Assembly (NCBI GenBank): GCA_965277055.1
Contig: OZ255703.1
Location: 124,001-188,000 of the forward strand
Length of the DNA: 64,000 nt
Direction: 5' to 3'
DNA from: CBDCHC01 sp965277055
Lineage (GTDB): Bacteria; Pseudomonadota; Gammaproteobacteria; PS1; Pseudothioglobaceae
Position 1 is the first letter of the stretch. The number at the start of each line of letters is the position of its first letter. The position numbers and the translations under genes are program-made. Under the pieces are notes generated by a model that did not search any database, had not been told where the DNA came from, and saw nothing but the letters and a program-made list of their open reading frames with translations. Positions 52,779 through 62,758 of this stretch are shown here, in pieces.

Positions 52779-55700
52779 TTATTTCAAATATTTATTTCTT
52801 CTAAATCTAGTAGAAATATTCAATTTCATTGATTTTTTAGCAAATAATTTGCCAAAAAACCGAGTAATCTCATAGTTCATTAAATAAAATGATGGAATCA
52901 AAATCAGCGTAATAAATGTTGCTGATAACAGTCCATACCCCAGTGCTAACGCCATAGGTTGTAAGAATATATCTACCCGACCCTCAAGGGTAAAGCTAAG
53001 ATCCGTAAATGGGATAAATAGTGAAATATCACCTATAGAATATATTAGTGGCAAGATACCCATAAGTGTAGTTACAGAAGTCAATACCACTGCTCTTAGT
53101 CTATCTTTTGCTCCTCTAGCTACCCATTTGCGCGTTGGTTCTCCTTTGGTATCATAGTCTCTAATATAGTTAAGATGAGATACCATGACTAACGAGTCAT
53201 TCACTACTACTCCAACTAATGCAAGTGAGCCCAGTAAAGTAAAGAAACTTAACGGCTCAGCGTGAAGATAAAACGACCAGATTACCCCAACAAAGGCAAA
53301 TGGCACCGCACTCAAGATAATAAGTGGTTGCGAATAAGAATTAAACAAGATAATCAGCACCAAATATATCACCCCAATGGCAAATGAAAATGCTATCGCA
53401 AAACTCATAAGTGATTGTTTAGATTCCGCAGAACCTCCTTCAAACTGGACTAATATATCAGGATAATTCGTATCTGCATTTAGCTCAGTTTTTATTTGGT
53501 TCGTAACCTCTAATGCATTGGTGATTTTGTCATCAAGACTAGCACTCACAGTAATCGAGCGTTTACCATTATAGTGATTATAATCAGGCTCACCACTGAT
53601 GCGCTTGATACTAATAAAACTATCAAGCGGAATAACACGCCCTTTATTATTAGTAATAGTCAGCATATCTAAAATATCAATAGTACTGTCTTTACCAAGG
53701 AATATTTTGTAATCAATATCTATATTACCTCGTCTGGTATCTGCTACCTTTACCCCGCTAAATGACGCACTCAAAATATCTTGTACCTCTGAAAAATTAA
53801 TCCCAAGGCGGGCCATTCTCTCAAAGTCAAACTCCACTTGCATACGACCTTTGCCTTCATCATTATCAAGGTCAATATCACTAACGCCTTCAATACTTTC
53901 TAATATCCGTTTTACTGCCAGACTCGCTGATTCTCGCTCGGTATCGTTATTACTTGTGAGGACCACTTCCATATCTTTCCCTTGCGGAGGTCCGGGACGT
54001 CGGGTAGAAATATCAAGTTTTTCTACATTTGGGATATTTTTGGTAGCCTCTTTAAGTTGGTCTACAATTTCTGGGGCGTTAATGCTACGTTCACTCACTG
54101 GGATAAGACGAATATCAATACTTGAGCGGTTCGGTGATGAGCCTCCAATATCTGCACTGATAAACTCAAGATTCTCACCTACCGTAGAAATAATAGCATT
54201 TTCTACCTGCAAACTCACCTCAGCCGTGCGTAGTAAATCAAAACTTGTATCAGTTTTTAGCCTTGCTGTAATAGTGTCAGAACCTGAGGCAGGAAATAGC
54301 GTAAATTTCATTTGCTCTTTGGCAAAGTAAAAGCTATATAAAGCACCTGCGACAAAAAGCAAAATAATAAGATAACGTAACGTTAGAAGTGGGTAAATAA
54401 CAGCAACAAACCCACGCTCTATTACGGCAAACCACTTGCGAGGTTTAGAGGATTTGCCATTATTTAAGTGTGCTGGCAACGCAAAGGTAACCTCAATAAA
54501 GGAAAGTATAAGAGCAAAAATAATAACTACGGGAATTATATAAATAAATTTCCCCATCGTGCCTTCCATTAAAAACATAGAGGACATAGCGATAATACTG
54601 GTGAGAATAGTAGTAACGACCGGGCGAATAACTCGTTTATAACCCTTGGCAATTCCTGTCACACTAGTGTCTTTTTCTTTGGCTCCTTCTATACTTTCTG
54701 CCACAATAATACTATCATCCACGACCAAACCCAGTACTAAGATAATTGCGGCTAAAGAAATCAGATTAATAGTTTCACCCGCAAGTAATAATAAAGTAGC
54801 AACGCCTAACAGGACTGCAGTCATCCCCAGCCCCACCCAAAAGGCAGTGCGTAAACTAAGGAAAATACCCAGCATAACAAGTACCAAAAAGAACCCAATC
54901 AAGGCATTTTGCGAAACAATACTAAGGCGATTTCTGACTTGTTTTGACTGATCATTGGTATAAAAAATTTCCAAAGAATCACTATAGTTAGCTTGAAACT
55001 TAGTGACTATTTCTTTAACCGCATCTACTGTGTTAATAACATCGGCACTAGAAGATTTTCTCACCTTTAATTCATAGCCTGTTTTACCATTTACTCGCAA
55101 AATATCTGAAAGTTCTGCTGGAGCAGTTTCTATGGTAGCAACATCGCTTAAATACACCACCCCACCATTGAAATTCGCTTTTAAAATAATGTCCTTAATA
55201 TCCCCACTGGTGGAAAACTTCTCAAGTACGACGATGTTATTATTATCTGCTGGATTATTATTATCGCCCGCGGTATAACGGTAATTACGACTGCGCATTT
55301 TGTTTATCACATCTGCGAGTGATAAGCGGTATTGCTCTAAGAGTGCTGGTTCTACATAAATTTTGATTTCAGTATCTACATTGCCATCTTCACCTACATC
55401 AGATACTCCCTTAAGTTCAATGATTTTATCTTTTAAATTTTTAGCAATGCGTTCTAGCTCAGTCATATTTACACTGCCCGCTAGATTTACCCGTAAGATT
55501 TCACCACGTGAAGTTTTTTGCTCCCATACTCGTGGGGTTACATCCTCAGGAAAGTCACTAATACTGCTAATTTCAGTGCGGATATCTTGTTTTACTTGGT
55601 CAATATCATCTGAATCAGGGTCTAATTGAATAGTGATACGAGACAGCCCTTCTTTAGAAAACGAGCTATAAAAATCTATGCCACTTATGCCGCTGAGTTT

Positions 55701-55901
55701 ATCTTCTATGAGATTAGTCACATCCTGTTCAACATCAAGCGGAGAGGAGTTAGGATATAAAGTCAAAACATTCATTACTTCAAAATCAACATTTGGGAAT
55801 TGATCTCGTTGAATTTGAGTAAATGATAATACTCCAATCACAATCATGAGAAGGGTGAGCACAAAAGCAAATTTCTTTTGGCGAATAAAAAATTCAATCA
55901 T
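52779..55901 (-). CDS. RND-family efflux pump inner-membrane subunit
   Basis: 1,040 residues with the RND architecture: an N-terminal helix, a large periplasmic domain, five or six helices, a second periplasmic domain and the final helices. The proton-relay aspartates lie in LVLGLVVDDSIIVAESIEGA, and GDISLFIPF is near the end. It starts MIEFFIRQKKFAFVLTLLM, with QIQRDQFPNVDFEVM next. It resembles AcrB/MexB-like or hydrophobe pumps. No membrane-fusion or outer-membrane partner is next to it, so the substrate is unknown. It is 3 bp from glcF and 9 bp from the MoeB/ThiF gene. Confidence 0.9.
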   Translation of the reverse strand: MIEFFIRQKKFAFVLTLLMIVIGVLSFTQIQRDQFPNVDFEVMNVLTLYPNSSPLDVEQDVTNLIEDKLSGISGIDFYSSFSKEGLSRITIQLDPDSDDIDQVKQDIRTEISSISDFPEDVTPRVWEQKTSRGEILRVNLAGSVNMTELERIAKNLKDKIIELKGVSDVGEDGNVDTEIKIYVEPALLEQYRLSLADVINKMRSRNYRYTAGDNNNPADNNNIVVLEKFSTSGDIKDIILKANFNGGVVYLSDVATIETAPAELSDILRVNGKTGYELKVRKSSSADVINTVDAVKEIVTKFQANYSDSLEIFYTNDQSKQVRNRLSIVSQNALIGFFLVLVMLGIFLSLRTAFWVGLGMTAVLLGVATLLLLAGETINLISLAAIILVLGLVVDDSIIVAESIEGAKEKDTSVTGIAKGYKRVIRPVVTTILTSIIAMSSMFLMEGTMGKFIYIIPVVIIFALILSFIEVTFALPAHLNNGKSSKPRKWFAVIERGFVAVIYPLLTLRYLIILLFVAGALYSFYFAKEQMKFTLFPASGSDTITARLKTDTSFDLLRTAEVSLQVENAIISTVGENLEFISADIGGSSPNRSSIDIRLIPVSERSINAPEIVDQLKEATKNIPNVEKLDISTRRPGPPQGKDMEVVLTSNNDTERESASLAVKRILESIEGVSDIDLDNDEGKGRMQVEFDFERMARLGINFSEVQDILSASFSGVKVADTRRGNIDIDYKIFLGKDSTIDILDMLTITNNKGRVIPLDSFISIKRISGEPDYNHYNGKRSITVSASLDDKITNALEVTNQIKTELNADTNYPDILVQFEGGSAESKQSLMSFAIAFSFAIGVIYLVLIILFNSYSQPLIILSAVPFAFVGVIWSFYLHAEPLSFFTLLGSLALVGVVVNDSLVMVSHLNYIRDYDTKGEPTRKWVARGAKDRLRAVVLTSVTTLMGILPLIYSIGDISLFIPFTDLSFTLEGRVDIFLQPMALALGYGLLSATFITLILIPSFYLMNYEITRFFGKLFAKKSMKLNISTRFRRNKYLK

Positions 55902-55910
55902 AATGAGGTC

Positions 55911-56648
55911 TTAACTATGGCAAACAGCGCACTCAGGGTCTTTGGTAATACTGAGTACCCGACTATTATAAGTGAGTCCATCAAGGATAAAGAGTTTATT
56001 TGTAAGGGTATGTTTTGGTTGAGTGAGTACCTTGATTGCCTCTAATGCTTGCAGTGAACCAATTACCCCTGCCATTGGTGCCATGATACCATTCGCAGTG
56101 CATGAATTATCTACAGTACCCGGCTTATATACACACTCATAACATGCGTGTTCACTCTGGTAACTGGCAAAGGTAGCTACTTGCCCCTCATACTTAATGA
56201 CTGCAGCACTCACTAAAGGTACTTTAGCTTGATAACACAAACGATTCAATAAAAATCTACTCTCAAAATTATCGGTACCATCTAATACAATATCTGATTG
56301 CTCTACTAGAGAAGCTAATATTGCTTCATTTACCTCTGCGTGTGTTTCTATAGTAACCAGTGGATTCATTACATGAAGTTTTTCCCGAGCTGACTCTACC
56401 TTGAGTTTACCAATATCAGGGGTGTGGTGAATAATTTGGCGTTGTAAGTTGGAGAGTTCCACATGATCAAAGTCACATAATATCAGCCTGCCGATTCCAG
56501 CACTGGCAAGATAGCTACTACTTACAGCACCTAAACCACCTATGCCAATGAGTAGTGCAGTAGCACTACGTAGTGTTTGTTGACCTTCTATGCCAAAATC
56601 ACTAAGCATTATTTGGCGTGAATATCTTAACAACTCATCATCAGTCAT
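55911..56648 (-). CDS. MoeB/ThiF-family adenylyltransferase
   Basis: 245-residue E1-like enzyme that adenylates the C-terminus of MoaD or ThiS for sulfur transfer in molybdopterin or thiamine synthesis. The start is RYSRQIMLSDFGIEGQQTL. The ATP site is IGIGGLGAVSSSYLASAGIG, the arginine motif is DFDHVELSNLQRQI, and DGTDNFESRFLLN follows. Zinc cysteines are in CYECV and the C-terminal CAVC. No moa or thi gene is beside it, so I do not choose between MoeB and ThiF. Confidence 0.88.
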   Translation of the reverse strand: MTDDELLRYSRQIMLSDFGIEGQQTLRSATALLIGIGGLGAVSSSYLASAGIGRLILCDFDHVELSNLQRQIIHHTPDIGKLKVESAREKLHVMNPLVTIETHAEVNEAILASLVEQSDIVLDGTDNFESRFLLNRLCYQAKVPLVSAAVIKYEGQVATFASYQSEHACYECVYKPGTVDNSCTANGIMAPMAGVIGSLQALEAIKVLTQPKHTLTNKLFILDGLTYNSRVLSITKDPECAVCHS

Positions 56649-56699
56649 AGGTATAATTTTTCTAACATATATGTACTATTTTAAAATTAATTTACCATT

Positions 56700-57179
56700 A
56701 TGGTTGCAATTATCATGGGTTCTCAAAGTGATTACCCTACTATGAAACATACTGAAGAAATGCTCACCACTCTAGGCGTGCCATTTCACAGTGAAATTGT
56801 CTCTGCACATCGCACTCCTGAAAAAATGCTACACTTTGCTCAAGAAGCTGAAGATAATGGCTATAAAGTGATTATTGCGGGTGCTGGTGGAGCTGCACAT
56901 TTACCAGGCATGGTGGCTGCTATGACTCACTTACCAGTATTAGGTGTTCCTATTAAGTCAAAAGCACTTAAGGGTATGGATTCGCTCCTCTCTATTGTGC
57001 AAATGCCCAGAGGTGTAGCTGTAGGCACACTCGCTATTGGCACTTCTGGAGCTGCAAATGCAGGTTTATTAGCTGCTCAAATTATAGCACTTCAAGATAG
57101 CACTATTAGAGAAAATATCCTTGCATTTAAAGCATCACAAACCAAAGCAGTACTAGATAATGCAACGCCAAAACTATAA
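56700..57179 (+). CDS. purE: N5-carboxyaminoimidazole ribonucleotide mutase PurE
   Basis: 159 residues. It converts N5-CAIR to CAIR in purine synthesis. It has MGSQSDYPTMKHTEEML, the catalytic histidine in VSAHRTPEKM, AGAGGAAHLPGM, and later MPRGVAVGTLAIG. It is directly followed by purK, as expected for the class I PurE pathway. Confidence 0.97.
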   Translation: MVAIIMGSQSDYPTMKHTEEMLTTLGVPFHSEIVSAHRTPEKMLHFAQEAEDNGYKVIIAGAGGAAHLPGMVAAMTHLPVLGVPIKSKALKGMDSLLSIVQMPRGVAVGTLAIGTSGAANAGLLAAQIIALQDSTIRENILAFKASQTKAVLDNATPKL

Positions 57180-57188
57180 CCTATACAT

Positions 57189-58202
57189 ATGAATATTGGT
57201 ATCATTGGTGATGGTCAACTGGGTAGAATGCTTGCCCTAGAGGGCATGAAACTAGGTCATAATTTTGGATTTTTAAGTTCTTCTAAATCATTTTATAACT
57301 CACCATGTGCTAATTTAGGCAAACACTTTAGTTCACTTGATGAATTACTCTCGTTTGCAGATGTCCTCACATACGAAAGTGAAAATGTAAATGTCACTCT
57401 TTTAGATTCTATAGACATTCCCATTTATCCCCCCGTATCAATATTATCAGTCGCCCAACATCGTGGGCACGAAAAAGCGTTATTTATTGAGTTAGGAATT
57501 CCTTGTGCGAATTATCAATTACATTCTCCTACTGATACCACATCATTATCAGATGTGTTAAGTGCTACCACTTTGCCTGTTATTGTCAAAACTACCACTC
57601 AAGGATATGATGGTAAAGGGCAATATGTTGTCTCTAGTAGTAGTGATATTCCTAGTGCTGTAGAGCACATGGCGAATGAGGAGGTTATTATTGAAGAGAT
57701 GATTGCATTTGATTATGAAGTATCACTTATTGCATGTGCAACCAAGCATCAAATGATCACCTATCCACTGACGAAAAATACCCATAAGCATGGCATCTTA
57801 GAAACTTCAGAAGTAATATCTCATGATGCATTAGCGATACAAGCACAACAATATGCTCAAATAATTTGTCAAAAATTTAACTATATTGGTATTTTGACCA
57901 TAGAGTTTTTTGTGGTAGGAGATACGCTCTATGCAAACGAAATTGCCCCGAGAGTGCATAATTCAGGGCATTGGACGCTTGATGGAGCACATACTTCTCA
58001 ATTTGAAAATCATATTAGAGCTATTACACATACTCCACTTGGTTCACTAGCATGTTTATATCAATCAGTAGTTATGCATAATATTATCTCTATACTACCA
58101 GATACCAAAGCATTACTGAGTGACGCACATACTTCACTGCATTTGTATAATAAAACCGAGCGTGTAGGTCGAAAAATCGGACATTACACCATTTGTAAAT
58201 AG
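57189..58202 (+). CDS. purK: N5-carboxyaminoimidazole ribonucleotide synthase PurK
   Basis: 337-residue ATP-grasp enzyme that carboxylates AIR with ATP and bicarbonate. It starts NIGIIGDGQLGRMLALEGMK, and contains VKTTTQGYDGKGQYV, EEMIAFDYEVSLI and the metal/ATP site EIAPRVHNSGHWTLD. It is 9 bp after purE. Confidence 0.96.
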   Translation: MNIGIIGDGQLGRMLALEGMKLGHNFGFLSSSKSFYNSPCANLGKHFSSLDELLSFADVLTYESENVNVTLLDSIDIPIYPPVSILSVAQHRGHEKALFIELGIPCANYQLHSPTDTTSLSDVLSATTLPVIVKTTTQGYDGKGQYVVSSSSDIPSAVEHMANEEVIIEEMIAFDYEVSLIACATKHQMITYPLTKNTHKHGILETSEVISHDALAIQAQQYAQIICQKFNYIGILTIEFFVVGDTLYANEIAPRVHNSGHWTLDGAHTSQFENHIRAITHTPLGSLACLYQSVVMHNIISILPDTKALLSDAHTSLHLYNKTERVGRKIGHYTICK

Positions 58203-58228
58203 CAAACAACCTATTTATAATAACATTT

Positions 58229-60274
58229 ATGGAAAATCGAATCCTCATTAGTGACTTGTGTAATATTAGTGCCACCTATCTTGATGGAGAAAGTGTAGCA
58301 AAAATTTACGAAGCCTATCTCTTAGCAGCTGATGCACATGATGGACAATATCGTAAATCAGGAGAAGCGTATGTATTTCACCCGCTTGCTGTAGCACTCA
58401 TTCTCGCTAAACTCAAACTAGATTATCAAAGCATTATTGCTGCTATATTGCATGATGTGATTGAAGATACGCCTATTTCCGCTCAAGATATTGAATCTCA
58501 TTTTGGTAGTAGTGTGGCACACATTGTGGAGGGAGTATCCAAAATTGATAGCATGGAACATAAAAATATCAATATTAAGCAAGCACAAAACTTTAGAAAG
58601 CTACTCATTGCCGCTTCTACCGATGCTCGGGTTCTTATTATTAAGCTCGCAGATAGACTACATAATATGCGTACTATTTCGGCAATGACCCCTGCATCAC
58701 AACAACGAATTGCCAAAGAAACACAGGAGATTTACATTCCTATCTCCAGACGCATGGGACTGGAAATGATTACTAGCGAGCTTAAACTGCTCACCTTTAA
58801 AACTATTCATCCTATTCGCTATGGCATTTTAGAGCGTAAACTGATTCAACGACAAATTAAAACCTCCGGGGTGTTGGAATCTTCACTGGCAACTATTCGC
58901 TCCAAACTCTCAGAACATGAGGTAAATTGCTCTATTGCTGGACGGGAAAAAGATATTGCGAGTATTTACCATAAGATGAAAATCAAAAAACTCAGATTTA
59001 ATGAAATTTTTGACTTATATGGTCTACGTATTATTGTCGATGAATTAAGAGATTGTTATCACGCTCTCGGGGTGGTGCATAATGCATACAAACCTATTCC
59101 TGGAAAATTTAAAGATTATATTGCGATTCCTAAAAATAATGGCTATCAATCCTTACATACCATCATTTTCGCTGAAAATAGACAGATGATTGAAGTGCAA
59201 ATCAGAACGACTGAAATGGATAATATTGCCAATTATGGAATTGCTTCCCACTGGTTTTATAAAAATAGAGGTAATGCTGAAATTGCCCCGAGTTGGCTGC
59301 AGAATATTCGTTTTGACACTGAGGACGGTGACTTTATAGAAAGCGCTCAAGCGGAAATTTTACAAAATGATGTATTTGTCTTTACCCCAACAGGGGATAT
59401 TATCAAGCTAGCCTATCAAGCCACTGCACTTGATTTAGCCTATCATATTCATACTGATATCGGTAACTATGCAATTTCTTGTGTCATTGACAACATAAGA
59501 AAACCACTTTCCACAGGGCTGAAATCTGGGCAAACCATAGAAATTATTACAGACAAAACACCTCGTGTCACCTTAGAAAACTTAGATATAGTACAAAGCC
59601 CAAAAGCCAAATATGAGATTAAAAACTTCTTAAAACGTAACTTCTCACACCGCCTAATTAATGAAGGTAAACAACTCTTAACTGATGTATTATTTTATCA
59701 AGGTATTGATATAGATTATATTAATCTCATTCAGCATCTTGATGATTTTGGCGTAGAGTCTGTGAAACAGTTATTTATCAAAATCACATTAAAAGAGATT
59801 TTACTCTCAAGAGTAGTGAGCATTATCAACCAAAGTGAAATCAATGAAATTATTGATACTTCCATCGATAGAAGTCAAAAAGTATCTCCAGAATTAGCTA
59901 CCTGTTGTTACCCTTTGCCAGGAGATAAGGTAGTAGGAGTGATTAACCAAAATAGAGGGTTTGTGATTCACCGAAAAAACTGCGATCATATTTTTAAAAA
60001 TAAAAATATCTACAAAGTAGACTGGCACTTTAGTACTGATGAAGTATATAAAAGTAAAATTAGTTGCAATGTTACCAATGAACGCGGAGCATTTGCCAGT
60101 ATCGCCACCACGATTGCCAATTTAGGATTTAATATTACCGATATTGACCTTGTAGAGCGACAAAATAATGCCTACCTAGAATTTATTATAGAGATAGGTT
60201 CTAAAACTAAATTAGAAGAAACAATTACTGAGCTTGAGAAACTAAATCTCATTAAGTCTATTACCCGAGTGTAA
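58229..60274 (+). CDS. spoT: Bifunctional (p)ppGpp synthetase/hydrolase SpoT
   Basis: 681 residues, slightly shorter than E. coli SpoT (702). The hydrolase HD domain has HPLAVALIL and AAILHDVIEDT plus KLADRLHNMRT, so hydrolysis is expected. The synthetase domain has FDLYGLRIIVDE and AIPKNNGYQSLHT. The TGS domain starts DVFVFTPTGDIIKL (near 390), and a C-terminal ACT domain ends the protein (about 605-681). It is 26 bp after purK, rather than in the usual rpoZ-spoT context. Confidence 0.95.
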   Translation: MENRILISDLCNISATYLDGESVAKIYEAYLLAADAHDGQYRKSGEAYVFHPLAVALILAKLKLDYQSIIAAILHDVIEDTPISAQDIESHFGSSVAHIVEGVSKIDSMEHKNINIKQAQNFRKLLIAASTDARVLIIKLADRLHNMRTISAMTPASQQRIAKETQEIYIPISRRMGLEMITSELKLLTFKTIHPIRYGILERKLIQRQIKTSGVLESSLATIRSKLSEHEVNCSIAGREKDIASIYHKMKIKKLRFNEIFDLYGLRIIVDELRDCYHALGVVHNAYKPIPGKFKDYIAIPKNNGYQSLHTIIFAENRQMIEVQIRTTEMDNIANYGIASHWFYKNRGNAEIAPSWLQNIRFDTEDGDFIESAQAEILQNDVFVFTPTGDIIKLAYQATALDLAYHIHTDIGNYAISCVIDNIRKPLSTGLKSGQTIEIITDKTPRVTLENLDIVQSPKAKYEIKNFLKRNFSHRLINEGKQLLTDVLFYQGIDIDYINLIQHLDDFGVESVKQLFIKITLKEILLSRVVSIINQSEINEIIDTSIDRSQKVSPELATCCYPLPGDKVVGVINQNRGFVIHRKNCDHIFKNKNIYKVDWHFSTDEVYKSKISCNVTNERGAFASIATTIANLGFNITDIDLVERQNNAYLEFIIEIGSKTKLEETITELEKLNLIKSITRV

Positions 60275-60311
60275 ATTATTGAAGATATACATACCTAGAG
60301 TGATATTGGGA

Positions 60312-61250
60312 TTATATTGTAGTAATACCAAGTTCGCTAAATAGTGCATTATCACTACTTGTACTTGGATTTTCAGTAGTTAAAAGATCTTCACCATAAA
60401 AAATAGAATTAGCACCTGCAAAAAAACACATAGCCTGCATTACAGCGCTCATTTCTGTTCTACCGGCTGATAGGCGTACCACAGATTTTGGCATCATAAT
60501 ACGTGCCACTGCAATGGTTTTAATAAATTCAAAATCATTGACTTTCTGTGCTGTTTCAAGTGGGGTACCAGCAATTGGAACCAGCATATTAATCGGCACA
60601 CTATCTGGGTGTTGCTCTAAATTAGCCAGAGTTATCAGCATAGAAGCACGATCTGTTTCATTTTCACCTAGTCCTAAAATCCCGCCGCTACATACATGAA
60701 TACCTGCATTTTGCACTGCCTCTAGAGTATTCAGACGCTCAGCAAAGGTACGAGTGGTGATGACATTTCCATAGTGTTCTTCAGAGGTATCGATATTATG
60801 ATTATAATAATCTAAGCCTGCGTCTTTTAACCGTACTGCTTGAGTATCTGATAACATGCCAAGAGTCACACAGGTTTCTAATCCAAGAGACTTCACCTGG
60901 GTAATCATATCAATCACTTTATCTAAACTTTTATCGGTAGGGTTACGCCACGCTGCTCCCATACAAAAGCGAGAAGCTCCTTGTTCTTTGGCTTTTTTAG
61001 CCTGTGTGATGACTGTTTCTAACTCCATTAAACGCTCACGCTCCAGCCCAGTATCATAACGTGAACTCTGTGAACAATATGAACAATCTTCGGGGCACGC
61101 ACCTGTTTTAATATTTAATAGTGATGAAACTTGAACACTATTAGGCTCAAAATGCTCACGATGAATAGAGTGTGCCTTAAAAAGTAAATCATTAAATGGC
61201 AAATGAAATAAAGCTAGTACTTCATCGCGTTGCCAATCATTACGTAACAT
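60312..61250 (-). CDS. bioB: Biotin synthase BioB
   Basis: 312-residue radical-SAM enzyme that inserts sulfur into dethiobiotin. The cluster motif is CPEDCSYCSQS near 52-62. NVQ-type substrate and cluster residues are present in YYNHNIDTSEEHYGNV, GGILGLGE and the arginine in RLSAGRTEMS. No other bio gene is in the window. It is divergent from ybaB. Confidence 0.96.
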   Translation of the reverse strand: MLRNDWQRDEVLALFHLPFNDLLFKAHSIHREHFEPNSVQVSSLLNIKTGACPEDCSYCSQSSRYDTGLERERLMELETVITQAKKAKEQGASRFCMGAAWRNPTDKSLDKVIDMITQVKSLGLETCVTLGMLSDTQAVRLKDAGLDYYNHNIDTSEEHYGNVITTRTFAERLNTLEAVQNAGIHVCSGGILGLGENETDRASMLITLANLEQHPDSVPINMLVPIAGTPLETAQKVNDFEFIKTIAVARIMMPKSVVRLSAGRTEMSAVMQAMCFFAGANSIFYGEDLLTTENPSTSSDNALFSELGITTI

Positions 61251-61302
61251 AAAGAATAGGTGGTAAAATTTTCTATTTTAAACTAAATAGAGGGTATTGA
61301 GA

Positions 61303-61605
61303 ATGTTTGGCGGCAATATGGCGAAAATGATGCAACAAGCACAACAGGTAAAACAAAACATGGACACTGCCAAAGAGCAAATCCGCAACCTAGAAGTACA
61401 GATGTCTAGTGGTAACGAACTCACACTCACCATGAATGGGCAACATCAGATTACACACCTCTCACTCTCAGACACTGCACTCACAGATAAAGCACTACTA
61501 GAAGATATGCTCACCATGACCATCAATAATGCATCACAAGAAATCAATAGCCAAACTGAAGCATTAATGAAAGAAGCAACAGGTGGTATCAATCTACCAT
61601 TTTAA
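61303..61605 (+). CDS. ybaB: YbaB/EbfC-family nucleoid-associated protein
   Basis: 100 residues. It begins MFGGNMAKMMQQAQQVKQNM, then the coiled arm and VQMSSGNELTLTMNGQ. YbaB/EbfC dimers bind DNA and are almost always encoded just before recR, as here. ATG 61303 is chosen, with GAGGG about eight bases upstream, over TTG 61297. Confidence 0.95.
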   Translation: MFGGNMAKMMQQAQQVKQNMDTAKEQIRNLEVQMSSGNELTLTMNGQHQITHLSLSDTALTDKALLEDMLTMTINNASQEINSQTEALMKEATGGINLPF

Positions 61606-61606
61606 T

Positions 61607-62182
61607 ATGCTTGATTCACTGGTAAAAGCCTTTATGATGCTCCCTGGAGTAGGGGAAAAAACAGCGTATCGTTATGCTTTTCATATTTTGCAGCACAATA
61701 CCAAGGGCGGAGTAACACTAGCAAATGCGCTACTTCACAGTATTGAACATATCAGGCATTGTAGCGAATGCAGAACACTCACTACCGAAGCGGTATGCTC
61801 TATTTGCGCCAATGATAAACGAGATAATAGTAAGTTATGTGTAGTGAAAAATCCACTGGATATTGCGAGTATTGAAAAAACTGGCAGTTATAGTGGAAAA
61901 TACTTTGTCCTTGGTAATTACATTTCTCCAATAGATCGCATTGGACCTGAAGACTTACACCTTGAACTACTAGAAAACATCGCTCAGTCGCGTGGGGTGA
62001 GTGAAATTATTTTGGCAACCTCAGCTACTTTAGAAGGGGAAATCACCAACACTTATATTAGTAATTTATTTAGTAACACCGATATTACAGTCACGCAATT
62101 AGTCCGCGGGATTCCACTCGGTGGGGATCTAGAATATACTGATATTAATACGCTAACAAAGGCATTAAACGATCGTCATTAG
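61607..62182 (+). CDS. recR: Recombination protein RecR
   Basis: 191 residues. An N-terminal helix-hairpin-helix (MMLPGVGEKTAYRYAFHIL) is followed by the zinc finger HCSECRTLTTEAVCSICAND and a TOPRIM domain (LCVVKNPLDIASIEKTGSYSG). The C-terminus has VTQLVRGIPLGGDLEYTD. RecR acts with RecF and RecO in gap repair. ATG 61607 lies 1 base after the ybaB stop; a longer upstream start inside ybaB is unlikely. Confidence 0.95.
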   Translation: MLDSLVKAFMMLPGVGEKTAYRYAFHILQHNTKGGVTLANALLHSIEHIRHCSECRTLTTEAVCSICANDKRDNSKLCVVKNPLDIASIEKTGSYSGKYFVLGNYISPIDRIGPEDLHLELLENIAQSRGVSEIILATSATLEGEITNTYISNLFSNTDITVTQLVRGIPLGGDLEYTDINTLTKALNDRH

Positions 62183-62221
62183 TATAATTCATGTGCGTAG
62201 TGTGTAGCACTACAGCTCATA

Positions 62222-62758
62222 TTAACTAAATTTAGCCAAAGGGTCAAACACCTGATAAATACCCTGAGTGATGTGCTGGGTGTATTCAGGTTCTGGCTCA
62301 TGAGTGCGAGGTACCTCAGATGTATGTACACTTAGTGCATTTATTGGCAACACCTTAAAACTCATCTGGGTAATTACTCCGCACTTTCCTCTGCTACCAC
62401 ACAGCATTCTTGAAACATCATATCCGGCGACATTTTTAATCACCTCACCGCCAAATGTCAGCACATCTCCTCTGCCATCAATAATCTCTACTCCAAGAAT
62501 GCTCATACGTATATCATGTCCGCCTTTGACAAACACACTGCCAATCATTTCATGATCCCCAGCAGTAAAATCAAAGTCTTGCCCTTGCTCTTGTAGAAGT
62601 TTGCGAATATTACCTACCAGAGCACCTGCTTGTACGGTAAGTGTGAGTTCTTCAGGGTAATAATGTACTACCTCATTGTATTCGTGGATTGCTAAATCTT
62701 TGATAATGTCTACCTTTTCATGGGCTATGATATATGCTTGCATCTGGGCAATATTCAT
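62222..62758 (-). CDS. glcE: Glycolate oxidase FAD-binding subunit GlcE, very short form
   Basis: 178 residues against about 350 in E. coli GlcE. The FAD-binding half is present: VVHYYPEELTLTVQAGALVGNI, then GGEVIKNVAGYDVSRMLCGSRG and GVITQMSFKVLP (about 27-139). The protein then jumps within about 30 residues to IYQVFDPLAKFS, which matches the extreme C-terminus of normal GlcE. The middle substrate/cap part is missing, with no frameshift visible. The start codon is directly adjacent to the glcD stop. Confidence 0.85.
   Translation of the reverse strand: MNIAQMQAYIIAHEKVDIIKDLAIHEYNEVVHYYPEELTLTVQAGALVGNIRKLLQEQGQDFDFTAGDHEMIGSVFVKGGHDIRMSILGVEIIDGRGDVLTFGGEVIKNVAGYDVSRMLCGSRGKCGVITQMSFKVLPINALSVHTSEVPRTHEPEPEYTQHITQGIYQVFDPLAKFS

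Noticed and set aside
61583..61606. Upstream start of recR inside ybaB.
   Set aside because: The extra residues have no similarity to RecR, and ATG 61607 directly follows the ybaB stop.
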